In this document: in pieces, positions 40,423 to 51,332 of the stretch
Numbering within the stretch: the first letter of the stretch is position 1
How the letters are laid out: each line of letters opens with the position of its first letter
Assembly (NCBI GenBank): GCA_030278955.1
Contig: JAOANR010000014.1
Location: 36,345,453 to 36,409,452 of the forward strand
DNA from: Hygrophila difformis
Taxonomy: Eukaryota > Streptophyta > Magnoliopsida > Lamiales > Acanthaceae
Direction of reading: 5' to 3'
DNA length: 64,000 nt
Translations under genes and position numbers: made by a program
Notes under the pieces: generated by a model
The model's database searches: none
Told to the model about the DNA's origin: nothing
What the model saw: the letters and a program-made list of their open reading frames with translations, nothing else

Positions 40423-41393
40423 TGTTGAGTCTAGGTTTTGATAGGAGTTCATAACCGATGATAGAACACTAGAGGTGAACATTTGTGTAATCAGTCTACT
40501 GGTGTGCATTGAAGAATTCTTGGAAGACTGACTTCAGCCCAACGGATATTTCCTAATCTGGGAGGAGAGATACTAATATTTTCTTGCAGGACTCCTTCCC
40601 AGATTAAGGAAAGAAGATTTGAACAAGCCACCACTTAACCTCAACGGCTCTTTCCCAAATTAGCAATGTGACCGTTCAAGTGTGCAGAGCTGCTTGGTTA
40701 AATGGGATTTTCAGAGGCTTTGGAAATCACTTCTCAACATTATCATTCTTGAATCACTCTGAAACTACTCCAAGCTTTCAGAACAACTTAGAGAGAAGCC
40801 ACTTCAATCTTCAGCCTAGTGTTCACAGAAACTACCCTTTGCTGAAAGATTGACCAGAGCCTTGAGCACTCCTGTTTGCTAATTGTTCATCAGTTCCCTT
40901 TGGTGAAGCTGAGACACATTCAAGGAGAGTGCTTAAGGTGAAACCAGGAAGAAGACTTCAACTCATTTATTCACTCAACAAGGAGAGGTGCTTCACAGGT
41001 TACTTCAGGGGAAACTCAAAGTGGGTTTGCTTTGGGGAGTTGAAATAGGTGGGAAGCCTATACCAGGGCTGGAGAGAGCAGCTGGTCATCACAACTATCC
41101 GCCTGGAGTTTGGAGTGAAGGCATTCAAGTTATTTCATCTCTGTGTGTGGTTGTAAGCCATTGGTGATACACATAGTGAAATAACCTCCTGGATTGGTAT
41201 CCCCCAGACGTAGGCCGGAGGCCGAACTGGGTCAACAACTCTTTGTGTTGTTTATTTACTTTATGCTTCATTTTATTCCGCTGTGCTTATATTACACTTG
41301 ATACCGTAATCTGTGTGTTCATTGTTGGTGTTCAAACACATACAGTGAACTACTGCATAAAGTTCCTCACTTGCTTAGACTGTGGACCTAACA
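40423..41393 (+). repeat. 3' LTR of the copia element
   Basis: 971 bp, the same length as the 5' LTR. I found no difference from it when reading along both. Confidence 0.95.
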
Positions 41394-43719
41394 TCAGTCA
41401 ATTTGAGGCCTTAAGTATATGGTTCCATTTATTGCTTAGCTCTTTTCCTCAGTAGATGGCCTTACTGTATTCTAAAACTTGGCCATCTATTATATCAAAT
41501 AGGTTTAAAATTCAAAACAAGCATTCCATATTTTCTGAAAATCTGGATTGTGGAGGACAAGAAGATTTATAATGTAGAGAATACGTACAATTAGAGCACT
41601 ATCCCATACTGAGTAATATTCTGCTTTGGTGTGTTTCCGTTGCATGTAGTTAGCGGATAGCATCCTGCGAGTTGAATCATCTGGGGTTAGATTGTTGACA
41701 AGGCACAAGTCCAGGAAACATAAGGCTATTAATTAAGGGCATGGCTGCCAAGAAACACTCACTTTTTTCAGTTGTAGATCCCATTGGGCAGAAATGTCTG
41801 AAATTCAAACATAAAATAGCAGAAGAGAAGAGTCCTTGAGATTGCACAGCTAAAACAATAATAAAGACCAAAATAACTCTAGAACAGAAAGGGTCTCATC
41901 CATCCACTAGCCAAAAGGCCAACAACAACAAATGAAACCCGAATAACTTGTCGAGAAATCAGGATATGAGTTCATACCCGCTGGTGCAAGGGACTTGGTC
42001 AGTGTTTGTTGGACAATGTGATCCTGCAGGACAGAACATCGAACTGCCTCTGCTAACATCTGCCCAAATGTTTGCACCCCCACATGTGTGATTTGGTTTT
42101 CCAGCAGGGAGTTGATAAGGATATCTGCAAGGGATATCATTTCATAAAATTCCACAAACTTTTTTTTTTTTTTTTTAAGCGCGCGAACACACACACACAC
42201 ATAAGGAAGCACCGCTTGTACAAGTATAAAGAATGCCAGCTTACGGGTCGCACAAGCCAGTCGACACATTGAAGGTTGCTAGGGGACAGTATGAGCCCAA
42301 TGGACAGGCTGCATAATAGCAAAAAATCACAAACAATGCATCAGTTACCATCACAGCTACAGAACTTTCAAAGAAACATTTTCTCTCAATGAAACTCATT
42401 GCAGCACAGACGTAGACAAAATGTTATACACTTTTCGGCCAAATGTCATATTTGGTCCACAAGATACAGACAAAGTTTCAGTTTTTACGCCCTTCTTTTT
42501 ACAAATATGATCAAAATTGTTCCACAAACTAAAGAAACAAACAAACCCAAAAAATGTTACCAGAAATTCACAGTCAATGAAATCCTTGAATAGATAAACA
42601 GTAAAAAGCTATGGACTGCATATATATATTCTGCAGAAGTGTAGTAGTATGTAAATACTTACGTATCATACAAGTCAATCCCTGAGGGCAGAAGAATCCC
42701 TCGCAGCAAGGGCGGCATTGGGAGGTCCGGGCTGGAATATCACGGGAGTCGGTGAAATTCACGACGGGTTGATCGGTGAGGCCAGTGCTGCAAGCCCAGC
42801 CGGAAACCCAGGTGGTCAAATTGCAGTTCCTGTTGGGCTTGAGGAAAGCTGCTGAGGATCTCGCGTTGGCAATGAAGTTAGTGAAGTAGAATTTGAGCTC
42901 TGCTGCGGTGCATAATCTCTGCGGCAGCTCTCCTGTTTTATTTCGCACGCATCAAAGGTTTTTCAGGACCAAAAACGTGAAGTTGTTAATAATGAAATCT
43001 AATAATCTTCACTTTTAATTATGGATTCTAATTGGAAATGGGACTTGTCGCCGCCTGAGTCATTTCCCTTACTTCCAACCTCCAACCTGTTTGGAGATTT
43101 GATTCCGACTGGATCCTCTACCTCTTAGTTTTATTTCTTTTATAATGTATATGGGTTCGCTCTCACACACTTTTGCCTACCCAATGCTTACCAAAACAAA
43201 TTATAGATTTTAATTAATCCAGGTAGTGCCCAGTTGACAACTTGACAGTTGTTATAGTTGCCTTTACATTCCATGCACATAGCCTCAGTTCTCAAAGCCT
43301 TGATTGGTTGGAATTTGGAAACATTTGAATAATAGTACCATATTTGGAGGATTATTTAATACATTTAAGTGAATTAAAGTCAACTCTTGAAATATTAATC
43401 CATATAGTATATCTCAAACGATAAGACCTCAAGATATATAAGGAGTATACAGCGCCAATACTTGTATGATTATAACATTTGACAATGTAAAAATATTTAA
43501 TACCTATACATGTCAAGGGTTATATTTGCAATTTAGCATTCGTGCCTCAAATTTGTTTTACAAAATTATTAGTGTTGAATTAGTTGGTTTTATGTTTTAC
43601 TCTAAATATTGCAATTTGCACCATACACGGATACTTTGGGAAATGATTTTCTAAAACCTGCCGAAATCCTGAAGGCGGATGTAACGCTCAAGTAGATGAT
43701 TTTCATAGTATGTAGAGTA

Positions 43720-43741
43720 CTTTTTTTTTTTTTTTTTTTTT
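43720..43741. repeat. Poly-T tract in ABCG copy 1 intron
   Basis: About 21 consecutive T within intron 2, a simple repeat. Confidence 0.9.
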
Positions 43742-44719
43742 GCGTAGCAAGTACTTTTTTTTATTTAAGGAAAGTATGTACTATATCAAGCATGAAAAAA
43801 TTTACTTTAATTTTAACTCGAAGCATGAATAATCTTAATTATATGAAAATATTCAACGTTAGAGGAATAATCTTAATTATATGCAAGCATTCATCATTCC
43901 ATAGAACATTTTTGTTAAGTTAAATTAGAAAATAAAAATAGGAGACATTAAATTACCTTCGGTAGTGAGAATGCACTTTGACACAAAATCCAAATTACTC
44001 GAGTAATTAAAAGATCTGTTCCAGTCATCATCCCTTCAAAAAAAAAAGACAAAAACAAAAACAAAAAAAATCCAACGAATATTTAGAACACCGATCAAAT
44101 GAAGGGAATACATACATATATAAATAACAAACAATTAAAAAGAAGTCAAGCTAAAGTTACGGGTCTGTGATGCAGAAGGATGCTTTCTGAGCAATCTCAC
44201 TGTGAATAAGGTTGGAGGTCATGCTGGTGAGTCTCTGGTACACGAATTCCGTGAACCGGTTGAGCACCGCCGGATCATTCAGCTGCGTCGCGTTCGGTTC
44301 GACGATGCCGTAGTCGTTCTCGAACGGCGGCGCCACATTCGGTTGGCACTGCACGAACTGCACCGATAACAATAACAACAACAATCCGATGAGTACGTGC
44401 GCAACGATCGAAGCTGAAACCGGCGGCGCTGGCAAACTCCTCCTCCTCCTCATTTGGCGCCACGATCATCAACGCTCTCTGCAATCGCCTTCTCGATCTG
44501 TCTATGCCGCCTGTAGTCAATCGAAGAATTGAAGAAATTAGGAAGAAGAGGAAGAAGAAGAAGAAGATTTCGTGTTCGCGTACGTATTTTTGAGGGGATC
44601 CGTTAGGGTGGCGCGACATGCTGCGGATGCTTCTATTGATACATTTTGTAAATTGATGGTTGAGATTAATTTAAGGTTAAAATAGTAAATTTGCGTAAAA
44701 GTAAATGTAATGGAAATGA

Positions 44720-45180
44720 GCGTCGCTGAAATGTTCTTGATAGCATCCCTTCATTGTTTTTGGTAGCATCGCTGAATCATTCTTGGTTGTATCGCTGAAT
44801 TCTGCTTGGTACCATCGCTGAATTCCTCTACTTGAGGTCGCTCAAATATATTTGATAGCATCCCTTCATTATTTTTGGTAGCATCACAGAATTGTTTTTG
44901 GTAGCATCGCTGTCGCTGAATTCTGCTTGGTACCATCGCTGAATTCCTCTACTTGAGGTCGCTGAAATATATTTGATAGCATCCCTTCATTATTTTTGGT
45001 AGCATCACAGAATTGTTTTTGGTAGCATCGCTGAATCATTCTTGGTTGCGTCGCTGAATTCTGCTTGGTACCATCGCTGAATTATGCTAGATACGGTCGC
45101 TGAATTCCTCTACTTGTGGTCCCTGAAATATATTTTATAGCATCACTTAATTGTTTTTGGTAAGATCGCTGAAATGATCT
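44720..45180. repeat. Tandem array built on a TCGCTGAAT core
   Basis: More than a dozen copies of short units ending in TCGCTGAA(T) occur, organised into a larger unit of about 120 bp (ACCATCGCTGAATTCCTCTA recurs about 120 bp apart). The reverse complement of the core, ATTCAGCGA, is the word repeated in the foldback units at 2-4.7 kb. The array starts about 270 bp upstream of ABCG copy 1. Confidence 0.85.
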
Positions 45181-45947
45181 ATTAATAAATTTGATACGTA
45201 TCTTTGATCATAAAAAGATATTATTTGAAATATTAGATATGAATTACCAAATATTTGATATGATTTACCAAATAATAAATATGATAACATACTAAATATA
45301 GAGTTACCAAATATTAGATATGATAACATGTCTAAAATACTTGCCTTGTCGCTGAAATGATTTGTTATTAAAATGGACTATTATTGTGTTATTACAATTA
45401 TACCCTTATTAACCTACAACCGTTGGATGCTTTTGAATGGCTATAATTGATGCCTTGATGTGCTGCAGATTCCATGATTGCAACCGAACCCATTTTTGAG
45501 AAGGAACAGAATGCGAGGGAATGCTTATATGGGGAAGCGTTTGGATCTGTGAGATCCACTTGCCTTTTATTTTATTCACGTTTTTTGGACTCTTACTCAT
45601 TAAATATTAATTATTAGTATTCTAATCTCTTTTAATTTCCCTATATTCTACAACTAAAAATATGAGCAATTTGTACATATATATTTTTTTATATATATAA
45701 AAAATGTATTAACTTGATCATATATCATACTCAGATGAAACATAAACAAATAAGGGATTGGAAAATTATTCTGAAATATTATCTTTCGAATTAACTGACT
45801 AACTCAAGAGTCAAATTCAATTAAACTAATTCAGAGGCAGAAAATAATTAAGAATAATAATCAGGACATAGTTTACTTTTTGATGGTTATAAAATAAATT
45901 CATCGGTATTGAATTGTTAAAACATATATTCTACAAATCATAATAGT
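45181..45947. other. AT-rich intergenic DNA next to the TCGCTGAAT array
   Basis: Repeated words (TTACCAAATATTAGATATGA type) occupy 45225-45330. CCGTTGGATGCTTTTGAATG near 45420 resembles CCATTGGATGTTTTTGTATG near 4942. No gene is seen. Confidence 0.45.
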
Positions 45948-46418
45948 TAGGGGTGGGCAAAATATTCGAACCGATTCGTTGAACCGCTGAATCGAACTGA
46001 AATCGAACCGAATTTCCGGTTAACCGAGGACCCCGGAGCAAATACAAATATCATATTTCAGTATTCGTCCGGTTCAAATACAAATACAAATACTTTAATT
46101 TTTTCCCCCGATTAACCGAACCGAACCGAATATATTTATTTTATTTTAAAAGTTATGTATTTCAAATATTATAGACATTTGATGGTATAAAATTATATAT
46201 AGATGATATATATCATTATTTATTTAATTATTTAAATATAAAATAAAATAAATATAAAAAACTAAAGAGCTAATTATCAAAATATATCACCATAATAAGT
46301 CTATATTGATTTTTTGTCTTTCAGAATACCCTATTATTGAAATATTCCTCTACACTAAGATTTGTTACATATACTAACATATTTTGATAACATTGAAAAG
46401 AACAAATGAATTCCATAG

Positions 46419-46454
<36 letters not shown>

Positions 46455-46701
46455 CTTTAGTGTAATAACCTTGTCAAACCCTTTTAAAATGTATAATCAA
46501 GTTTTCATTTTTTAAATCATTTAGATAGATTTTAAATATTCGAACCGAATCGTTTAATCGTTGAATCGAATTGAAACCGAAACCCCGGTTAACCGAGGAC
46601 TCCGGTTACAAATACAAATACTGAAATGAAGTATTTGCCCGGTTCAAATACAAATACAAATACCTGAAAAATTCAGGTTAACCGAACCGTGCCCACCCCT
46701 A
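45948..46701. mobile_element. hAT-like MITE, 754 bp
   Basis: The ends TAGGGGTGGGCA and TGCCCACCCCTA are exact inverted repeats, and a perfect 8-bp duplication ATAATAGT lies at 45940-45947 and 46702-46709. The subterminal CCGAACCGAA and GGTTAACCGA words match the larger element at 8687-9811. An (AT)n run sits inside at about 46414-46452. It is non-coding. Confidence 0.88.
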
Positions 46702-46887
46702 ATAATAGTTGATTATTTCTTTTCATTTACCAATTGTGTGTTTATCAAGTAGGTGTGACCGTGTGAGTGATTAAAAGGTTCTAAATTAAAATATAAATGA
46801 AAAATGAAAAATATAATGAGATTGTGATATGTCATGTAAGTATCAATTTGGGATTTTGTGACATGGAATTTCCCAGTGTGACTTTAT

Positions 46888-47045
46888 CTTTTTTTTTTTT
46901 TTTTTGGTTGAAACAGCCTGAGAAGGCGAGCGAAAGAAAAAGAAAATAACAAAGAACTAAACTAAGCGAGTGAAAGTAACACCATCAGCTTCCTTGCAAA
47001 CCAAGTCCTTGAGATCGTCCGGGGGAAAAGCCCAAATCGTGTAGA
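46888..47045 (-). mobile_element. Probable 5'-truncated LINE end
   Basis: Read on the minus strand, the segment finishes TTCTCAGGCTGTTTCAACC followed by about 20 A, and has no promoter boxes. Such an A-tailed end fits a truncated L1-type LINE. Too little is left to show reverse transcriptase. Confidence 0.4.
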
Positions 47046-47257
47046 AGTCTTTTGAATTTTGTTATTTTTTTTTATTTTTTTTTATGTACATCCTATAGAA
47101 ACTAGTAAATTTTTTTAAATTCTGTAAATACAACGGAAGTTTCCTAAAAGTCTTTAAGGCTAAAAAATTCTGTAAATACATACTCTTAAAAATTGCTTAG
47201 AAAATACTACATTTCTTTTGAAATAATTGCTCCATTTTTATATTTTACGTAGTTCAA

Positions 47258-47365
47258 TACAAGTTTTGTTACCCAAAAAAAATTGTGGACTACGTTATAC
47301 CCAAAAAAAATACAAGTTTTGTTACCCAAAAAAAATTGTGGACTACGTTATACCCAAAAAAAAAA
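47258..47365. repeat. Two-unit tandem duplication
   Basis: A unit of about 53 bp (TACAAGTTTTGTTACCC, A run, TTGTGGACTACGTTATACCC, A run) occurs twice and is almost unchanged, so the duplication is recent. Confidence 0.85.
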
Positions 47366-47467
47366 TACAAGTTTAATCTTTAATAACCCAATTGTATATA
47401 AGTAAAAATTTAAAATATTTAGTATTCTAAAACTACGTTAGTAAATGAATGCAACAAGATCTCATTT

Positions 47468-47632
47468 GAGGTTGGGGACTTACTCTAGTGGTAACTCTAC
47501 TCCCAACCTATTGGTTGGGGGTTCGAATCCCTATCCGGCCCCCCCTCTTCCCCCCTTTGTTCCCCTTGTAATTTATGTGACATGGGCTCTCACCACTCCT
47601 TTCCCAGACCTCTAATGGCTCCTAAAAAAAAC
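47468..47632 (+). mobile_element. Intact tRNA-derived SINE, family 1
   Basis: 165 bp. The head has a pol III A-box-like stretch (CTAGTGGTAACTCTACTCC) and a B box (GGTTCGAATCC). The tail is an A run after CTAATGGCTCCT. A 14-bp target duplication, ACAAGATCTCATTT, flanks it at 47454-47467 and 47633-47646. It has no tRNA cloverleaf. The 3' half recurs at 60685-60752. Confidence 0.88.
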
Positions 47633-47699
47633 ACAAGATCTCATTTCAATATGTTTCATCTTTATAATTGCACTAAAAAATTATATTATTAAAATTACT

Positions 47700-47985
47700 C
47701 AATGAATAGTAAAAATTACTAAGGTTTCACCCATCAGACATTTCACACAATTCAATACACATTTTTAATCGTTAATAACTCAAATTGTATATAATTTAAA
47801 ATTATAAAAATTTGATATTCTAAAACTACATGATTCGATGAATCCAACAACATTTCATTTGACTATGTTTTAACTTATATAACTATGCAAAAAAAAATGA
47901 ATCAAAGTTACTCAATGAATAATACCAACTATGCAAATGGTGAACTTAAAAGAAGAATGGAGGAATTATTATATAGTAAATATTA
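47700..47985. mobile_element. Diverged Stowaway-family remnant
   Basis: Shares the interior words of the Stowaway-like copies (TTCAATACACATTTTTAATC, ACTATGCAAATGG, AATGGAGGAATTA end). The left end is unclear. Confidence 0.4.
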
Positions 47986-49803
47986 ATTTCAATAATCGTT
48001 AAATTTTAACTTCCGAGACTCTAAATTCTGAAACTTTTCAAACTTCAGTCTAGCTCTGAACTTAAATTTAAAACTTTACTACCAAACATCATTATTCGAA
48101 ACTATCTCAATTTATAATTATTTTTCACCACTAATTCCAAACTCAAAATTTAAAACTCTAACTTTAATTATTTCCCAAAATTACCCTCAATGGGAGAATT
48201 TTCAACGGTTAATTATTTTATTTACAATAATCATTTCTAGTTATTAATAATAAATAATGCATAATCTTAGCTTTCAAAAAAAATAAAAAATAAAAGAAAA
48301 ACCCAGTGTATCGTCTTTAATTTATTATTTCTAATAAAATAAATAATTTCTTGTTTTATATTGAATGTATTTAAAAACAATTATATTGTGTGTTTGCAAA
48401 CATGCTTGAATTGTGTAAGAAAATAATTGTATTATATTATATACAAATAAAATTTAATTTAAAAATAAATGATGACGATGATGATGATGAGCTTCCAACG
48501 AAAACGGGGTGCAGCTTTTAAAGTCTATACCATAGGTAATTTTCAGCATTTTATTTTGAAAAATATATAGGGAGATTTTTAAACAAATTTTTCAAAAATT
48601 TTACCGTGGAAGTTTTTATTACTCATTCTCCATTTTATGTAATAATCAGTCTAATATGTTTGAACATTGACCATGTATGTACAGAATGATTTGATATTAA
48701 AAAAAAATAGTATTCTACAATAGTGTCCAATTAGTGGATTATGTCAAAAGATTAATAAATTAATGAATAGTGTAGTATAATTTTTTGTAGAACAGGACGT
48801 GTCTTGATTCTTCGAATAATTAAGTTGATTAAAAGTTCAAACTTTTAAGAGAAAAAAATAAAAATAAAAATCACTGACTGGGCATCATACCTAACCAGAT
48901 CAGATGGTGAATGTCATTACGTCTGATTTTGGTTGATTTGATCATTTCACGGTTTATGTTTATTTATTTATATTATATGAAGTTGGAGTTAATAGTAGAA
49001 AAGGTCTCCTTATTAATTACCTATATAATTTGACCACTTGTAGTTTAGTATCAATAATTAGAATTCCTTGTGTGTGTTGAATTGCAATGCACATGATGAT
49101 AACTCAAATCTCAATAGACTTAATACTAATAAGATTTAAAATCCAAACCATTTGTGAATCAATCTTGCCCATAAGATTAAAAGAGAGTAAAAGTTTTTGA
49201 TAGTCAACAATTTAACGGATTGTTAATTCAGACTTGTAATGTTGTGATTACAATTCATTATCATCTTCACATTTATCAAGAAATAGACTACTATTAGACT
49301 ATGAATTTAAATACAGTATATATATTTAAATGTCAACTAGTAGTATATATCATGATTTTGTCCAATAATTCTTGACACCCATAATGCCTTATTGTTGACA
49401 CCCATAATTCACCCTTCCCGTGTTTTAAGTTTCAAAATTCACCGAAATGTTCATCTTTATTTTAATTGGAAAAATTGGTCACATAAGTTTATAAGTTTGA
49501 TATTTTCTCTAATTTGGTCCTTTGGACATAATAAACCCTAATTAATATTTAATGAAAAATAATTAAGTCATTAAGGTTGGTTCCACAATCCTTATTAATT
49601 AAATGGGTCAACCCACAACACATTTATCGGAATCTATTTTATTTAAAAAAACTATTTTATTCAAATAAAATTACCTTTTATTAAAAACTAATTTTATTGA
49701 AACAAAATAATAATTTATGAAAAATCCATTTTATTCAAACAAAATTAAGGGTTATGAGTTGACTCATTTAATTAAGAGTTGCGGGACTCATATTAATGGC
49801 TTA
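47986..49803. other. AT-rich intergenic DNA
   Basis: No gene is seen. A short GATGAT run lies near 48475. Confidence 0.45.
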
Positions 49804-50266
49804 GAGCCCGTTTGGATTGGCTTCTAGGGAGGTGCTTTTGGCTTTTGCTTCTGCCAAAAGCACTTCTAGTAGAAATTAGGTGTTTGTTTTGGCTTTTAAG
49901 AAAAAGCAAAAGCACATCGAAAAGCGAAAAAAGTGCTTCTGGGAGAAGCAGCCCAGGAGGTGCTTCTCCCAAAAACAGAAGCCAAAAGCACCTCGTAAAC
50001 TGTGCAAGGACTTAAATACCCCCACTACTTAATATAAATTACACTATAAATATATTTTATTATCATATTAAGTAGCATGTCCTTTTTGGTAATTACCACA
50101 CTCTAAAAGCACTTTTCATTTTTATTCATCCAAACATATTTTTTAGAATAAGCCGCTTTTCAAACATTACATCCAAACACAAAAGTTACGTGCTTTTGCT
50201 TTTGACTTCTGCTTCTGCTTCTACTTTTGGCTTCTGCTTTTTTCAAAAGCCAATCCAAACGGGCCC
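49804..50266. mobile_element. Tourist-like MITE (PIF/Harbinger type)
   Basis: 463 bp. It begins GAGCCCGTTTGGATTGGCTT and ends AGCCAATCCAAACGGGCCC, with a TTA duplication on each side (49801-49803 and 50267-50269). The interior is rich in AAAAGCA/TGCTTTT words that pair with each other. A 3-bp TTA duplication is the mark of PIF/Harbinger elements. Confidence 0.82.
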
Positions 50267-50454
50267 TTAATTCTCCTTTACTACATGTTAGTTATATATA
50301 TTATGTAAAAAGGACTAAATTGGAGAAAAAAATCAAATATAGAGGACTAAATTTTTCAACTGAAACGAAGATGACTATTTTGGTGAATTTTAAAACTTAA
50401 AAGAATAATTTGTTAATATTTTCTTATTCACATACATCAAAGCATTAACAAGTT

Positions 50455-50633
50455 TTTAGGTGAATACCAGGGTATCCACAGGCCTCATTGGACCCAAGAC
50501 TAATCCCCCGAGGATCTGCAAGGGCAAGTAAGGGCGCCTCTCCCAAAGCAGTTTTTTGCATACACTGGGCTCGAACCCGAGACCTTGCTTAAGCTACTAG
50601 AGCCCATTCCACTCAAACCAACTGCTGTTGGTG
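50455..50633 (-). mobile_element. Intact tRNA-derived SINE, family 2
   Basis: 179 bp. On the minus strand: head with A box (TTGGTTTGAGTGG) and B box (GGTTCGAGCCC), end CACCTAAA. A perfect 18-bp target duplication, TCAAAGCATTAACAAGTT, lies at 50437-50454 and 50634-50651. Fragments of the same family are at 14773-14905 and 12718-12765. Confidence 0.9.
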
Positions 50634-50651
50634 TCAAAGCATTAACAAGTT

Positions 50652-51332
50652 GAAGTTATCAGAGTACATTAAAGTTTATGTCAAAAAAGAGGCTTTGTTT
50701 AAGTTTTTGACTTTGTGGTGATATATCAATTGAACAGTAAATAAAATAAAGCAAATGGGCTTTAGGTTGTGTTTAGAGTAGAATACAAGTAATCTTTAGA
50801 TTGAAGTTGTTGCAGAATTGCTTTGACTACATTTATTGAATTTGGATTTGGATAATTGACATTTAAGAATTCACACTTTATTAAACTCTAAATACGTAAT
50901 AAAAGGAATCATTGCGCTAATTTTTCTTCTGTAAATTTTTTTTCAACAATCAAAGGTACATCTTTTTACAGAAAAAAATTTAGTTAAACAATAGTATACT
51001 ACATGAGTGCTACAGCGTATATCATTTTGCTGTATATGTAGCAGGAAATCACAGCCGTTGGATGAAGGGCTAAATTTACAACAATCCACCGTCTAATTCA
51101 AATTTGACACACTTTACACTAAAAACACCTTCAAAACCCCCCAAATTAGGAATTAGGGTTTAGGGTATTTCCACTAGCTATTTATGATCTTCAATTCATG
51201 CAGATGGAATTGATGCAAAAATTAGCTTCATTCGGATATCGGAAGCTATGCGCAATCGACAGCAGCATCACATTTTGGGAGATGAATTTCCGGTTACTTG
51301 ACAGAGTTGTGGGGAGAGGGGTTTTATGTTTC
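50652..51332. other. Intergenic, 3' side of ABCG copy 2
   Basis: AT-rich; it should contain the terminator of ABCG copy 2. No gene is seen; the plus-strand frame at 51198-51395 lies mostly opposite the last ABCG exon. Confidence 0.5.

Larger units (their letters stand above)
30988..41393 (+). mobile_element. Complete Sirevirus-like Ty1/copia retrotransposon, 10.4 kb
   Basis: Two 971-bp LTRs (30988-31958, 40423-41393), a TGGTATCAGAGC primer site, a purine tract (AAAAAGGGGGAGAT) before the 3' LTR, and a perfect 5-bp target duplication TCAGT (30983-30987 and 41394-41398). The order is gag, protease, integrase, reverse transcriptase, RNase H, then a third large frame. Integrase before RT defines copia, and the long gag plus an extra frame after pol is the layout of Sireviruses (SIRE/Maximus). 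The LTRs look identical by eye, so insertion was recent. It lies in intron 7 of the first ABCG gene in the opposite orientation. Confidence 0.95.
27565..44453 (-). pseudogene. ABCG24/ABCG28-type half transporter, copy 1, with lesions and a copia insertion
   Basis: Exons, 5' to 3': 44453-44161, 44033-43957, 42932-42663, 42308-42245, 42124-41978, 41797-41763, 41664-41589, 30873-30649, 30554-29926, 29796-29500, 29414-28917, 28785-28633, 28537-28241, 28064-27931, 27691-27565. The order is signal peptide, Cys-rich extracellular region, a transmembrane segment (IGVALFVLYTCC), the ATPase ([26 protein letters not shown]) and a C-terminal membrane domain. Against copy 2 the lesions are +2 bp in exon 7 (76 versus 74 nt), +4 bp in exon 12 (TGCC, after GATGCT), +4 bp in exon 13 (a TGTG expansion), and a loss of about 33 bp with TGA in the last exon. 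The break between exons 8 and 9 (30555-30648) has good splice signals and restores phase, but copy 2 has no intron there. Probably dead, unless the indels are sequence errors. Confidence 0.8.

Noticed and set aside
31233..41455. Small frames of 60-70 codons in both copia LTRs
   Set aside because: Present only because the LTRs are duplicated; no coding features.
47468..50633. Possible tRNA genes (B boxes GGTTCGAATCC and GGTTCGAGCCC)
   Set aside because: No cloverleaf or anticodon arm; target duplications and tails show SINEs.
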